64,000 nt of DNA, taken from Moringa oleifera. Taxonomy: Eukaryota; Streptophyta; Magnoliopsida; Brassicales; Moringaceae. This document shows, in pieces, positions 1-12,664 of this stretch; positions within the stretch are counted from its first letter, which is position 1; every line of letters begins with the position of its first letter. The position numbers and the translations under genes are program-made. The notes under the pieces are model-generated. The model saw only the letters and a program-made list of their open reading frames with translations, was not told the origin of the DNA and ran no database searches. The DNA lies in NCBI GenBank assembly GCA_021397835.1, contig JAJFZO010000336.1, positions 28,238 through 92,237 on the forward strand. The letters are read 5' to 3'.

Positions 1-1780
1 ACGGATTGTTTTAAAATTTATGCTTTTAATATACAATGATAGATATACATGGACAATCGAAAAGTCATCGCAGCATACTTTCGAAGGCTGAAAAATACGA
101 GGGTTAACTCTTTCAGCTTTAAGAGTGGGAGATTTATAATAAAGAAAAATTTTAATCCGATTTTAAAAAGCCTATGATTCACCCGACCAGTTTGTGCACG
201 TTCTTTTAAGAAGTCATATTGAACCATAAAAATAAAGGATAAAGGTGAATGTTAGAATGAGTGATGAAAGACACACTATAAGTGTTAGAACGACAACAAC
301 ACAATCAACATAAAGTTATCATAGCCGAAGACTAACAGCCAGAAGAAACAAAAAAATAAAGGAAACAACCTGCAGGTAATTCAGCATTTCATCCAATAAT
401 GTGAAGACAAGTCATATTTGTGATGAAATGACATGAATACCCTTCGAACAAGTATATAGCACATCCACATATATAAACCTTATTTTCGATCACCCAATGC
501 CCTTTTAATGGTGTCTCTATTTTGCAGATTCTTTACCAAAACATCTATATTTCACACTCATTAGGAGATTTCATCCTTATGCATCAACATCAAGCCACTA
601 GACAGTTTTTAGGCTACATCGATAATTTTAAAAATAAAAATTATTAAATAATTTTTTAATTATATATATTATATAAAAAATAACTTAAAATTAAAAATAA
701 TTTTTTTTTGAATGGCACTCAAATTGAAGGCCTAATGATCCAATGATCCAGTTCAAATAAAGGCTCAATAGTCAATTGATTAAATATTATAATAATCACA
801 TTAATCATCTTTCACGTGAATACTTTCCCTTTTCACTGTTAAAACCGAAACATTGTTAAAACAACGATGATTTGCAAATGACACTAGATGGGATAGAGGA
901 AAGAAAAGAAACGTTTAGCAAGGTCGGTTCTTAGGTAAGGACACCTAAGCAATAGTCTAAGGCCCCATTTTTAAATTGGGTCCTATTTTAATTTTCAGGT
1001 CACTTAGGTAAAAGGTAGGTAATGAGCCATAAAACTGGTTCATGTTTCTATTGTTTGGTCTGTGATACATAGTAGAGCTCCGCAACTACCATATTCATGT
1101 AATTTGGTTAGGATGACATTGTTTAAATTTTTATTTTAACTCCAATAATATTTTAATTTTTTACCATTTAAAATCTAATATTTTTATTGATTTCTAATAT
1201 TTTTATTAATGGCAAGATAATGTTAGAAAAAATTCTTTTAATTAGTTATTATTTTCAATTAAAATTTAGATATATTGTTTATTTTCATAATTATTTAAAA
1301 TTTGTTGTATAATAAGTTTTTATGATGAAGATTATTATTATTATAATTTTAAAATATATTTTAATTCAGTATGCATTTTTTGTATAATTTAGAAAAATTA
1401 TTTACATTTAATGATAATAATTTTTAGAACAAGTTGTGCTATAATATATCAATTGTTTAAATTTATCTAATGAATCAAAAATCTAGAAAGAAGTTTTATA
1501 AAAAAAAAAATGAAAACATTATTACAAATGCATCTTACTTACAATATTTTATTAACACTACATGTATTAATTTTTTTAAAATTAAAATTAATAAAAATTT
1601 ATTGATATTTAATTATATAAAAAATTTTGCCTTCATATTGTTTATGTTCTTTTGAAATTTTGACTCATTCTTAGTGGTTAATCTTAAAGTATTTCTTATT
1701 TCTTATTTTTGCTTCGTGATATAAACCCTTGACACTACACTAGCAATGAGCTGTAAATGACTCACCCTATAAATTTTGAT
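1..1780. other. AT-rich intergenic DNA, nothing recognised
   Basis: No open frame here resembles a known protein and no RNA gene was seen. Several stretches (about 600-700 and 1130-1660) are almost pure A/T. The short open frames have low-complexity products rich in Phe, Lys, Asn and Ile, as expected by chance from this composition. Confidence 0.6.
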
Positions 1781-2310
1781 CTGTCCTAACCCCCAAAATT
1801 TCGCTCGTATTCTCGAAAAGCTATTTTATGTAAGATTTTTTTTCGTATGTCTATCTTTTTTTTCTTTGGATTTTTTACCTTTTTTTATTTTCTTTCAGTC
1901 ACTTAAGGGTTTTTTATATTCTTTTTACATATATTTTTTTATTTTGTTGGGTGTTTTTAATTTTTTTCTTATTTTCTTTTAGCAACCTTATTTTTCTTGA
2001 ATTATTTAAGTTTATTCATTTTTCATTTTTATATTTATTTCTATTTATTTTCTTTTATTTTTCAAAATAATTTTATGATCTTTTTTATTTTTGTATTCTT
2101 GTTATTTTTTGAGTTTTTCACTAATTTTTTTATGAACAAAATTTAAATAATATCTTTATCATTATTAAAAAATAATTTTAAGTGATTGTATCTTTCCATT
2201 GATTCTCAATAATAAAAAGTACAAATTTTAAACATAAAATTAAATTTTGCAATTGTACTCTTTGACTACTTTAATTCAGTAAAATAATAAATATTATATC
2301 TCACCATGCG
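1780..2310 (-). repeat. T-rich arm of the ~750 bp AT-rich repeat family
   Basis: The block is T-rich on the plus strand. It carries the words 'ttttgttgggtgtttttaat', 'ttattttcttttag' and, at 2256-2305, 'tttgactactttaattcag' followed by 'aaaataataaat' and 'tctcacca'. These words recur in the same order and orientation at 28.85-31.45 kb and as reverse complements at 22.5-25.0 kb. It is therefore the reverse-orientation form of that family and lies at the left border of the gene-fragment patchwork. Confidence 0.55.
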
Positions 2311-2870
2311 AGCACATTTTGTCCATAAGTGTGGACTTTACCCTTGCCCACAATGCAAATCTTGAGGAGTGTGGGGTCTACATGCAGACACATTCCAAAA
2401 TCCACACTGTTGACTCTAATGCTGTTTGCACATGTTGACCTCTAGGCGGGGTTTGTGTGTGAACACACCTTATAGTCCATAATGTAGACTCCGATGTTGT
2501 TCATACATGCGAACTTCGTGTGCGAACATAACTCGGAGTTCATAATATGGACTCTGATGTTGTTCGCACATGCAGACTTCTAGGCGAGGTATATGTGCAG
2601 GCATACCCCAAAGTCTACAATGCCAACACTGATGTTGTCCACACATGCAGACTTTTAGGCAAGGTCCACGCGTAAACCTCGAGGTACCCCACAGTATAGA
2701 CTTATGTTGTCCGTAATACAGACTTTGTGATTGTCCTTATTGTGGACTTCGAGGCTTGTCTGCATTACGAACTTCATGGGTGAGGTCCACATTGTGGACT
2801 CCAAAATGGTCCACCATGTAGACCTTAGTTGTTTGCAATATGAGCCTTATCTTCCACTTTCCTTATTCCT
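2290..2870. repeat. Degenerate ~63-75 bp minisatellite
   Basis: A GC-richer island in AT-rich DNA. The core 'gatgttgtycacacatgcagacttc' and variants recur with anchors near 2421, 2496, 2559, 2634 and 2706, that is, steps of 75, 63, 75 and 72 bp. Interspersed words are 'tctaggcgaggt', 'gtgtgcgaaca' and 'tgtggact'. Copies are strongly diverged, and the right end (2740-2870) keeps only 'tgtggactcc'-type words. No reading frame stays open across the array. Confidence 0.7.
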
Positions 2871-2964
2871 AAAACTTTCATCATTATTGTCTCGTATATT
2901 GCATGAGATAACCTTTGATTGATGCGTGTTTTGTCAAGAATTTAAATTTCTTTTAGCATCCTGC

Positions 2965-3240
2965 ATTTTTTTTTTCATTGACTAAAGTTCAAGAATGCTA
3001 ATCAAGGAATCCAATTATATGCTGATAAATAGATGATATTTTTCGGGTAGCATGTGCAACATTTCAACAACAATTTTTCCAAATAAATAATAAAAACTAT
3101 ATGTACAGTTGAAACATTTGAGATGGAACTCAAGTTCTTGTCATTCTTGAACATACAATTTCAGGCATTCCTTGCACATCAAAGACAAATTGAGGGTGAA
3201 CTTCAATAACATATTGATGAAAGAAATCAAATCATCATGA
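2965..3240. repeat. Dispersed direct repeat, copy 1 of 2
   Basis: About 270 bp, from 'aaagttcaagaatgctaatc' to 'cttcaataacatattgatg', matches 8565-8830 in the same orientation with scattered substitutions and one small indel near 3090/8675. Both copies keep, on the minus strand, a reading of the type 'YVIEVHPQFVFDVQGMPEIV' (8.7 kb: 'YVIEVHYQFILDVQGMHEIV'), which looks like protein but which I cannot assign. This suggests an unidentified captured exon. Confidence 0.65.
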
Positions 3241-6200
3241 ATAAGAAGTGACAACAATAAGTCTTCTTCAAAGGGTTGATCAATGGAAGCTTCTTTGAGC
3301 AGATAGCCAGAAGGCAAACAATCCTTCCGTTGCTCACCTAAGAAGCCAAAAGTCAAGTCTGTTCAAATTCTAGGCATCGAATTAAAGGGCTTCCATGAAT
3401 TATTTATTACTCTAATGTGGAATTATTCTTCTATCTAGAAAATTGAGCAGCATCCCACAATTCAATCCTAATACAAAAGGCAAAGAGAAGCATATTGAAA
3501 AAAAAAGGTCAAGATGCATAAAAAATTTGAAAGAAACAACCTTAATGATCATAAGTAACATTAAGATATATTAATATTGAAAATTCCTAGCAACTCATAG
3601 CATTTTGTCAACATAAACCGTTGGTTAGAAATGTAGTTAAAAAGCAGATAAAGAGAGTGAATTTACTAAATGCATACTTGTTGCATGCTTTAAATGACAA
3701 AACTCCTAACCATTTCTTATGCACAAAGCGCTATGTGCAATAACGCTTTGCAATTGCAATCTCATCCCAGGAAGGATCAATAGAAAAATTCATATTAAAT
3801 AGTAGGGACAATGGCACAGATTAACTTTTGAGGATAATAAAGAAGAATTTGTAAAAATCTTTTAAAGCAAGAAATTTAATAACTCATGCTAGCTTACTTT
3901 AATTCCACCAAGAAAAGGGCAATGGAGAGAGTTTTTAAGAACAGGCCAAAACTACATCCAAGTTCCCAAATTCAGATATATAAATACCAAGAATTTCTTC
4001 AAGGTAGGACAAACAAGTAAAATGGAAGCTACTTCTAGATAAGGTATTTTAAGTATAGGATTCTCCTCCACTCACAAATGCTATAGGATGGCAAAATTGA
4101 AACAAAATATATGTTTGTAATGAGAATATGTAAGAGTAACATTCTTTTAGCCCATAATAACACATCCTCACCATTCCATCTTCAATACTTCTATTATAAA
4201 ATCATGTATATGAAATAGCATGCACAAAAAGTAAAATAACTTAAATATCTAACTAAATCCATTAGTCAAAACTCCAATAGTGATGATTGAGTGAAAAAAC
4301 AACAAGACCAATTGCCTAGTTTTAGTTTTAGATTGTAAGAGCATATACCAAATTTAGAAGTTTGGTCGCCATTAACTATCAAAATTACAGCTCAAAGTTA
4401 TACTTAATCATCATTATGAAATACATTTTAAAACAACTGATGAGCTAAATATTACTACCTTCCTATATAAGTACCTTATCTCAAACTTGTGAGCATGCAT
4501 GTAAACCTATTTTAAATTGCATGGAAGTATTAGAATACATGTTTGAACATGTCTTATTGAATGCTTTGATCTTTTTCTTTCGTAAGACCATGAGCTACAT
4601 TTTATGTGAAGCATGAAATGGTAGCAATATCAAGTAGTTTGCTGAGCAACAAAAAAACAAGAGTGGACCATAAAGGCCAGTGTCAGAAAAAGCATGCATA
4701 GCAAATCAGGTATGTGATAGAGGTTAACAAACATAAAGGATAACAACTGAGAGTAGGGAAACAAGACAGAGTAGAGGCAATACTAACCTTAAAAAGTAAA
4801 AAAAGAGAATGAAATGAGTTAAGGTTGGTTTGGCCACTAGAAGTTTGTGTTTTTTATACTAACCTCACGGACTGGCAAGTATGGGAAGCCCATCAGAGTT
4901 GATATTTTGTTTTTACTGGCAGCTAAAACTTGTGAACAAATTAATAAATAAATGGATTTAGTTATGACTAGAAGACAAATAAATAAGCAATCATACAACT
5001 AAAATAGAAAGAATACCTGTAGTCTAGCTTAATTGGCCATTGAAAGAGAGTTTAATTTATTTTGAGCAATAGAAAAGAACTAAAGGGGAGAACAGATTCA
5101 CACCAAATCAATAATTATTCTGACATGAATCAAGAAGGCCTAAAGCTTTCAATGACCAAAGCAGGAAAAACTTTTAAAGCCTTACCTCTAAGTTACGCAG
5201 CTGAATCAGGCTTGCAAGTAAAGTGATTTGACTTCTAACAAGATACAGTTGCTACAAAAGTGATACGTGGATGAAGATCCTATTAGATGATGAACTCTCT
5301 TTTTACTGACAGGACAACAAAAATGAAACCACATAAACCTCTAGTGCTTTGCAATTCTCAAGCAGTTCAAATCAAGGCCTTTTAAGATCATTTAAAATCA
5401 AATGAAGAACTTGGCAAGAAAATAGTCGTACAAATCATCTATTAGCTACTTGTGACAAATCTATGAACAGAATAAATAAACTTATGGTAAACATTAAGAA
5501 CCAAGAATGTATCAATTTAAGGGTTGTTCAATATCTTCAAACAAATAACAATAACAAAAATGGTGACAGTAACTTCATAACAAGGATAAGAGTAAATCTT
5601 GAGCTAATAAACCTTTACTTGCTTAAGTATCTCAGCTCCTTCAAGTGTAGATAACATATTGTTTCTGAGATAAACAAACTAAAAATATGACTATTAGCTT
5701 CAAGAAACTACTATAACTAATTGAAACAAATAAAAGAAAATTGTTATGTGATAATATGCATATATCTTCATTATATCCATATCAATATTTGAAAATTTTC
5801 TTTTTTAAGTAGGCATGCCAAAGCAAGCAGTAATCAGTGACATACTTCAAGATTGAGGATAGCATATCTGTTTCACGCATTTACTTTTCTCAAATTATTA
5901 ATAAAACTATTAGAGAAACATGACATCAGCTACCACTTCTCTGATAATTTTAGGCAAATAACTTCTCTAGTATACAGACAAAAAACCAATAAGGCAAGAA
6001 ACATGCACATAATATCCATCATTCATATAGTCAATCCCCAAAGCCAATATCAAAGCACAATATAAAGACCAATAGTGTTAATTTAATATCAAAATATATT
6101 TCTAAATTTCATGCTTAAGCTATTTATAGACAATTATAGGCACAGTTTATACAAATGTTGCTTCTGAATTAGCATTATCTTTAAAGTATTTCTAAAAAAA

Positions 6201-7800
6201 CTAGTGCATGCCCTAAATTTTTTAAATGCTAATGCTATCAAGAATACTTACTTGTACTTGTAAAATAAGAGCACCAAAATCATGAAATTCTTAAGAATTG
6301 GAAATAATACATGTATTTATATAACATTTACGAATGCAAATGTGTATGTATTTAGATATGAGTGTATGGATGAATTCATGGATGCAAATATGTGTATGCA
6401 TGCAAACAAATTAGATATGATATGTGGGAAAAAGAAATTAAACAATGAAGAACATTCATAGGGGCTATACTAGTTACTAAATAAAGTGCAAACCTTGAAA
6501 AGTCACAAACACCTTACATTGTTAAGACATTCTCCCAACATAGCCAAGTGGAGGCAAATCTAATGATAAAAGTACTTGACCACACGACTTGCCACATGAT
6601 ATTAGATAAGAGCATATGACATCAAACATAGCTCCTTTTCTTCAAATGAGTAAAGTCCTTACTCAAAATGATGAATGGTTAAAAGAAGCCACACTAGTCA
6701 ACAAATTATGAATTGTCACAAAACGAAAGTTTATATTCACATGATGCTTACACAATAAGAGGATCCATGCAAAGCTGACTAGTTATAATAAAATCAAGTT
6801 GTGAATTATTCATTGTCATATAAAATTTCATAAAGATGTGTCAAACATGAGCCTTTCCAAAATAAAATGAAGGATCATATTACCTATTAAAAGGGGCTGA
6901 TGCAAATGTTCTTCTTATCTTGAAATTGAAACACAAAAATAAGTATCACTTAACAGAAAACCTCACAAAAATGCAATGAAATGATGTGTGAATATTAAGT
7001 AATTGTCTTTCCTCATACTTAAGCAAATACAAGTTTAAGTCCGTAAGCTATTGGCCTGGAAGGAACAAACTTTTTATAACTTATTAAAACTTAAAGTAGA
7101 TAACAACGATAACTTCAAGTAAAAACATAACTATAACAATGATTGAGAAAACACAAAATTAAATAATAAAGAGATAAGTACTTATCCACACAACTACACC
7201 TCTTTACTAATCATATTGATCAAGCATAATTCTTTAGTTAAGTAAAACATCTTATGAAAAAGAAAATTATGCGTTGTGCACCCTTAGTAACAATAAAGAT
7301 ATATACCCTATCATTTCTCTCACAACCTATCAATTTTCTTACATGTTAATCACATTCAATGGCTGCAAAAATTCTTCATTACTTTTACATAAACTTTTAA
7401 GATGAATAGTAAAAGCAATCATAATTAGAAATACTAATATTTTTCTACTTTTAGTCTGCCTCGGCCTTATGCTGTGAGAAGGACCAAATAAGCATGTGAA
7501 ATCCACATAATAAAAAGGATAAAGAAGAATCATAATCTAAAGCAAGTTTCTCCATTAAACCTATGCTCACTACCTAATCAGAGATACCGTGATTAAATAC
7601 TAAAAGCCATAATCCTAACATCTTGAATCCTAATGACAATCCTCCATTTGCTAACTTAGCTGTTTATTTCTATTATCCATTATGGTAAAAAGACCTAAGT
7701 TGCATGACATGCATCACATTCAACAATGGACAAGCTTGTTATTCAACATTCAGTGCTAAATTATTAGTTTTTCAAGATAAAGGAATCTAAATTAAAGAAT
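3240..7800. other. Decayed, intron-like DNA with a few exon-like islands
   Basis: About 4.5 kb of moderately AT-rich DNA, less extreme than 22-35 kb, with no long open frame. Exon-like minus-strand islands with plausible splice sites are: about 3241-3338 (acceptor 'ttcttag', reading 'EQRKDCLPSGYLLKEASID'); about 4862-4921 (reading 'NKISTLMGFPYLPVRE', then donor gttagt); and about 5190-5240 (reading 'SQITLLASLIQLRNLE', then gtaagg). None could be assigned to a family, so these may be chance. Confidence 0.35.
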
Positions 7801-7809
7801 TATACATAC

Positions 7810-7890
7810 CTCTTCCTCACTCTCTCTTTTAAGCTCTAAGGTAGCAGAGTGCCTCCCCCTTAGTGCTTCTAGCTCTACCATTATGCCGAG
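7810..7890 (-). pseudogene. GC5: Golgin candidate 5 (TMF-type) exon fragment
   Basis: Minus-strand reading 'MVELEALRGRHSATLELK' followed by 'RESEEE' and a good donor (gtatgt at 7809 downwards). Plant golgin candidate 5, a long coiled-coil Golgi tether related to TMF, has a near-identical C-terminal stretch of the form ELEALRRRHSAALELMGERDEE, which supports the call. Only this one exon of a ~950-residue protein is present. 'MG' of the family is replaced by 'K', and I could not find the following exon (the LKEMYREQ region). It lies downstream, on the minus strand, of the other captured fragments and in the same orientation. What is seen is one exon; its origin by capture is inference. Confidence 0.6.
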
Positions 7891-7969
7891 CAACAAGACA
7901 ATTTCAACCCATAATTTTTTTACATTGCAAGTACACATAAGGAAAGTTTATCAGTTTAAGAAATTTGGA

Positions 7970-8250
7970 GCCAAACATAAAGCATAAGCATGCAGAGAGA
8001 CACAACCACATGGAGTAATAACACGTACATACAAGTATCCATAGAGAGACATGGAAAAGTAACGTAAGCATTCAAGCAAAACTGAAAGAGAAATAACATA
8101 AATTTGACAAAGTTAAAGAACATTAGAAATAGTTACTTCACATGATTCACTTACGCAACAACAATCCATGACAGCCAGCCCTAGCATACACAATCCAAAT
8201 ATACTATCCTTGTCAACTCAGGTTTAGGAAAGTATATCCCTTCATCAAGA
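7970..8250 (-). repeat. Detached intron piece of the 1.1 kb AIR9-like unit
   Basis: From 'agcatgcagagagacacaac' to 'tttaggaaagtatatccc' this matches the intron that follows each E1 exon in the 12.45-17.29 kb array (for example 16,700-16,960). The match covers the 'cacaaccacatggagtaata' and 'aaatatactatccttgtca' words. It is a sixth, exon-less partial copy about 4 kb outside the array. Confidence 0.75.
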
Positions 8251-8564
8251 AGTGCAAAAAGGAAAATAATAATGAAGACATGCAATTTATTTTGAGATAG
8301 GTTTTCATAATAGTCAATACCCATGGAGATTAAGGTGGATTTAATTGTTGTATATTCTAGTGGTTACAAGGATCTAAGTGTAAACACTAATTCCTACAAG
8401 TTCTAAAAAATGAGGAAAGTGATTTTCAAATAAACATTTTTGTTCTATAGATCTTGTCGTTTCTTAGTAGTGGTGCTACATTTATTCTCTTTAGCTGCAG
8501 TTTACTAGCATTCTGCAAACATCCTCATCTTTTTCCTCAATTTCTTGCCAAACTTTCCAAAAAT

Positions 8565-8830
8565 TTCCATTGATTGAAGTTCAAGAAGGCTAATTAAGGA
8601 ATCCAATTATATGTTAATAAATAGATGATATTTTTGAGGTAGCATGTACAGCATTTCAGCAACAATTTTTCCAAATTATATACAAAATTCTTCAAATAAA
8701 TAATAAAAATATGTACAATAGAAAAATTTGAGGTTTTGATTCTAGTTTCTGTCATTGAACACACAATTTCATGCATTCCTTGCACATCAAGGATAAACTG
8801 ATAGTGAACTTCAATAACATATACTAAGTT
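8565..8830. repeat. Dispersed direct repeat, copy 2 of 2
   Basis: Partner of 2965-3240, same orientation, 5.6 kb away. The minus strand reads 'YVIEVHYQFILDVQGMHEIV', conserved in frame with the first copy apart from substitutions. That pattern is more like a decayed exon than random DNA, but the protein family was not recognised. Confidence 0.65.
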
Positions 8831-8859
8831 ATTTTTATACAAAAAACGTAGTATTTGCT

Positions 8860-8985
8860 TCTCATAAGTTAAGAACCAATTTCAGAATGTCAAGGCAACT
8901 AACCCAACAATAACTAATGACATGAACAATGGGTATCTAGGAATAAAAGCAATGGAAAATAGTCAACATGACTTCGTAGAAATAT
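8860..8985. repeat. Dispersed repeat shared with 33.38-33.49 kb
   Basis: The string around 'gggtatctaggaataaaagcaa' plus its flanks ('ttcagaatg', 'aactaa', 'ttcgtaga') aligns with 33,375-33,490 ('tgagtatctaggaattaaagcaa', 'ttctaga') in the same orientation. It is about 115 bp, diverged, and of unknown nature. Confidence 0.4.
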
Positions 8986-9542
8986 GAACTTTTCTTTTTA
9001 ATTCTAACCTAAGAAAAAGCTAGTGTGAAAGCACACCTTCATGTTGTGCCCTTCTTTTAAATTGATGCTAGTGGTGCAACATACCTACCATCTAAGAAAA
9101 CTTCATGGTTACTAAATATAGAGAACTTGAACTAAAATTCTTTTCACTATGTTATAGTTCTATTATGTTACCTTCAACATATACAATCAGTTGGTCCTAT
9201 TAATCAACTTAGAAACCTTCATGGAAATTTGCATTGAACCAATAAATTTACAAATGCATCAAACAGGAAAACCTACATGGTTTAATTATTTTTAAAATTA
9301 TTGTAAGAAATATTAGGAAACTGTTTCTGAACTTTAGGCTCACCTATTCATGACTGATGGACAGCATGTGTGAGAAGTCTAAACTTTGAATCCAATCTAT
9401 ATGCTTTTTTAACTTCGAAGCATGAACAACCTAGAAGTATAATTACAAAAAAAAAAAAAAAAGAAATAGTGGCTAAATGCCACATAACAGATTTCTTTTG
9501 AGAAAGTAATAGATAAAACAAAGAAATGCAAAGTTAAATACC

Positions 9543-9660
9543 TTTCCAATTCCCTCCAAGTTAAATTTTATCATCCAAGGCCCCTATTGCTAGGACCAAA
9601 TTCCCAATATTATTAGGTAATTCTAGTAACGGAAGGGCCACCATTGGTTTTAAACATCAA
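9543..9660 (-). pseudogene. Possible Elongator subunit 2 (WD40) exon fragment
   Basis: Minus-strand reading 'MVALPLLELPNNIGNLVLAI' continues 'GALDDKI', then a stop, then 'LGGNWKG' with a donor-like gtattt. ELP2, the WD40 subunit of the Elongator complex, has in my memory a stretch of similar form (ALSLAELPGNTGNLVLAMGGLDNKIHLY). The match is convincing for about 25 residues but rests on one exon, and the end is garbled. If correct it adds another unrelated gene to the minus-strand patchwork. It could be another protein or a coincidence. Confidence 0.35.
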
Positions 9661-10340
9661 AAAAAGATTTCAAGCATAAGACTAGACATTGATGGAGAAT
9701 AAAGGAAAAAAGGATTAATTATAACGAAGCATTACAAGATAAGATCAACTTGCTTACTCCGTTTGTACAAATCACAATGGCAGACACAAATATATGTAGA
9801 TTATTATTAAGCAACAAGGCCTACTAATGTGATGTTTAGTCATCAAGCATGACCCATATATGATCATCCTCGATTCTCTCATCTTCTTTTGAAAAATTGG
9901 TTTTGCTGTTTTTATCCTTAAATGCCTCCATATACTGCAAATGTTGTCTATTAATATGTCCAAACCAACCGTAAAGGCTTCTGCATCAATTGCATAATAA
10001 TAACATAAAAAATTACTAGCTTGTTACCTTGTTAGTGAGGAGGCTACGCATGGTCAGGACTGGATTAAGTACGTCACAGAGTTGTGGAGTCAAAAGTTAT
10101 CCACAAAGCAAACATTAGTATCTATTGTGTTGACGAAAAGGTTTTACATGAGCACAATAATGGACAATGTGAGACAAGGGAAGAACATGAAGGACAAACC
10201 TTCTTTTGAACTACAGGCAACAGAATGAGATAGACACGGAGCTTCTTTGGAGTCTGCAAAATGAGGATTAAGTAGTAGAAGATAAGGACAAGTGGTCTTC
10301 ATAGCCACAAAATTTTAACAGGAATCAAGAAATGTAATAA
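9660..10340. other. No assigned gene; two exon-like minus-strand islands
   Basis: On the minus strand about 9838-9955 reads 'NRQHLQYMEAFKDKNSK', 'KEDERIEDDHIWVMLDD' and then a stop. About 10,201-10,254 reads 'TPKKLRVYLILLPVVQKK' between a good acceptor (ttttgcag) and donor (gtttgt). Both have protein-like composition, but I could not name a family. The rest shows nothing. Confidence 0.35.
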
Positions 10341-11090
10341 AACATGGCTTTTAAGGAAATGTACTGCTACGTATCCAATAATAACATTGTCTTTATATTC
10401 ATAAATGCAGTTTCTTCAGTTTTTTTGTATCTCTGAGTCAAACAAATTAGGATTAATTGAGATATGGATAAAGGTCACCTAAATGACCCAGGCATGAAGG
10501 CAAAGTTGAAGAAACTCCATGGCCAGCTGAATCTTCACATGGTTTTGTGTTTTATAAGATACACTGTCAACGTCACCAAAAATTTACATATGTGATACAG
10601 CAAATGACAAGGCTATGCCACTTAAAAACACAAAGAATCTCCCATTTTTTCAATGAAGTTACCTTAACAAAAAGTGCAAGGCATATATAATCCACTTCAG
10701 TTACTTTTATGAAGCACACAAGCAAGCATGGATTTTGAAGGAATGCATGCCTCAAAAGAAATTGAGTTTAGTGTATCCATGTAAGTATGGCAATAATTCT
10801 TCAATTTCAATCCAAAAACTTGAAAAACTCATGTTTTTTTTTTATTTAGCTACAATTTGTAGATTCTACCTCTACCAAAAAAATGTTATAAATAGGCCTA
10901 CGATCTGAGAACCTTGTTTCCCCACAAACATAAGATAATTGATTCAAGCCTCTCTGATACCATAGTATACGATCACACCTAGATGGAAAGGGTATAATCA
11001 GACACTAACTTTACTAGAATTGGACAGATAATATCGTCCACATTTTTTCAAAAGCTGATAATCATATAATACAAGGCTAATATGATTTCA
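10340..11090. repeat. Direct repeat bracketing the A9 array, left copy
   Basis: About 750 bp align colinearly with 17,310-18,060, beginning near 'tatccaataataacat' and ending at 'tacaaggctaatatgatt', with roughly one change in eight bases where compared. The repeat contains the last exon of a 5-phosphatase gene, its 3' flank and part of the preceding intron. The two copies lie on either side of the AIR9-like array, in the same orientation, 7.0 kb apart. Confidence 0.85.
10752..10978 (-). pseudogene. Type I inositol polyphosphate 5-phosphatase, last exon, second copy
   Basis: After acceptor 'ccatctag' (exon starts 10,978) the minus strand reads '[20 protein letters not shown]', '[19 protein letters not shown]', then an in-frame stop and a one-base slip in a run of A. 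It recovers as 'IEIEELLPYLHGYTKLNFF' followed by the natural stop TGA at 10,752. CDRILW and the SDHRPV region (here SDRRPI) form the C-terminal part of the plant 5-phosphatase catalytic domain. This copy keeps CDRILW better than the 17.7 kb copy but is broken by the stop and slip. No upstream exons accompany it, so it is a lone duplicated terminal exon. Confidence 0.85.
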
Positions 11091-12450
11091 CATTGAACTA
11101 AGATTTTGCTAAAAAAAACTTCTTCAGGAAATTTATATGCAATTACATATATAAACAAAAAGGATAAGCTAACAAGCAGATTATAGGTTGAAAACAAAAG
11201 GGAGAAGATTGCCTTATTTTGATTAACCTAAAAGAATCGAGCATGCCTTCTTTTGGTTGATGGCTATTAATTTCTTGGCTCTATAGAACTATCAATAGTT
11301 GTGACTCCAAGAAGATGTATAACCAGTGAAGAAGTCTTCCATCAACAAAAAAACGTTTACAAATGATGGCTAACTCCATTTCTTTTTTGATTCCAGTAAA
11401 AAAGTGACACATAAAAAAGACAATTCAAAATATTAAAATACTAACCTCCCTAGTGACATTGAGACTGCATGATGAGTAGCTATCACAGGTTTTGAAAGGT
11501 AAGATCTTTTCAAATAAGAAATAATAAATAAACACAATGGATAACACTTACCAAGTGTGATTTGCTGATCTCCATGGTAAATCTTGGTAAGGAACAAGCA
11601 ACAAAAGGCCTAAATTGAAGGTTTTCAATCACAAAAAATATTGCTTGATAAATAAGAATGAATTCATTAAATAAACAACGAGAGGCCTAATACTAAAAGA
11701 AAATTAATATAAAGTTATGACTCTACCATAGTAGTATTTCTAATATCTTATCAACTTTTATAAAAAGAATAAAATTGGAGGAACTCTAAGCACACATGAT
11801 CGTACGCAAAGACCTAAAAACATCTCTACTAGTTCCACAACATCACAATTGAACAGACCCATAGCTGCCTTGAAAATTACAAGATGACATACACCTCTTA
11901 GGCCATATGTACTAGCATTGGTTATAGAGATAAAAGTCAGCAAGAAACTAGAAATATGTTCATACTTCAAATTATACTATTCCAATATCAAGCTCTTACT
12001 CCACTTTTTTATGAAAATCAAGCTTTACAAGTAAATAAAAATAAAAAATAAGTAGAAATCACCAAAAAGGTACAAACACATAAATCCTTATAGAACATCT
12101 AAAAGTCCTGCAACCCATTTCCCTTCCTAAAGTGTGAAGGAAGTTTAGAAAAAAATAAAGAAAAAAAATGAGGAAGAATAAGAAAAGGTTACGGGGATAA
12201 GAATATCTATTCATGTTACAATTGGTCTTTATTGTACAAAACAATTCAAACATTTAACTTACAATGGTTAATCAAAGGCCAATTGTTTGGAGCACTAGTT
12301 GTAATACACTCAAGAACTTACCAGTTGAGGTCACCAAATTACCAAATGGCATATAAATTTTTGCATAACTATTCTTGAAGTAGTGCACATCAAGAAAATT
12401 GTTTACATAAAACCTACATGCTAGTTACCAAAATGTAAAACTAAAAAGAA
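11090..12450. other. No assigned gene
   Basis: About 1.35 kb between the left 5-phosphatase copy and the A9 array. Minus-strand open frames at 11,758-11,970 and 12,059-12,253 resemble no family I know. Nothing else recognised. Confidence 0.45.
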
Positions 12451-12664
12451 TAGTAACATCTAAACCCTTGATCACTTAATTCCTTATGTTGAAATATAGA
12501 ATAAGATATATAAACTAAAAGAAAGTTAAAAAACTTATTTATTTCTAGATGCTCTAAAACATCATAACAGAACTTCAATATTCACTGTAGGACATTGAAA
12601 AGATTTTGCCTAGAACAGGAAAAGAAAAAAGCCATAATAAAAAAGATATTGCTCTACACATTAC

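Noticed and set aside
1470..1982. Two 61-68 codon plus-strand open frames rich in Phe, Ile, Lys and Asn
   Set aside because: Products mirror the local A/T composition, have no family resemblance and lie partly in the AT-rich repeat.
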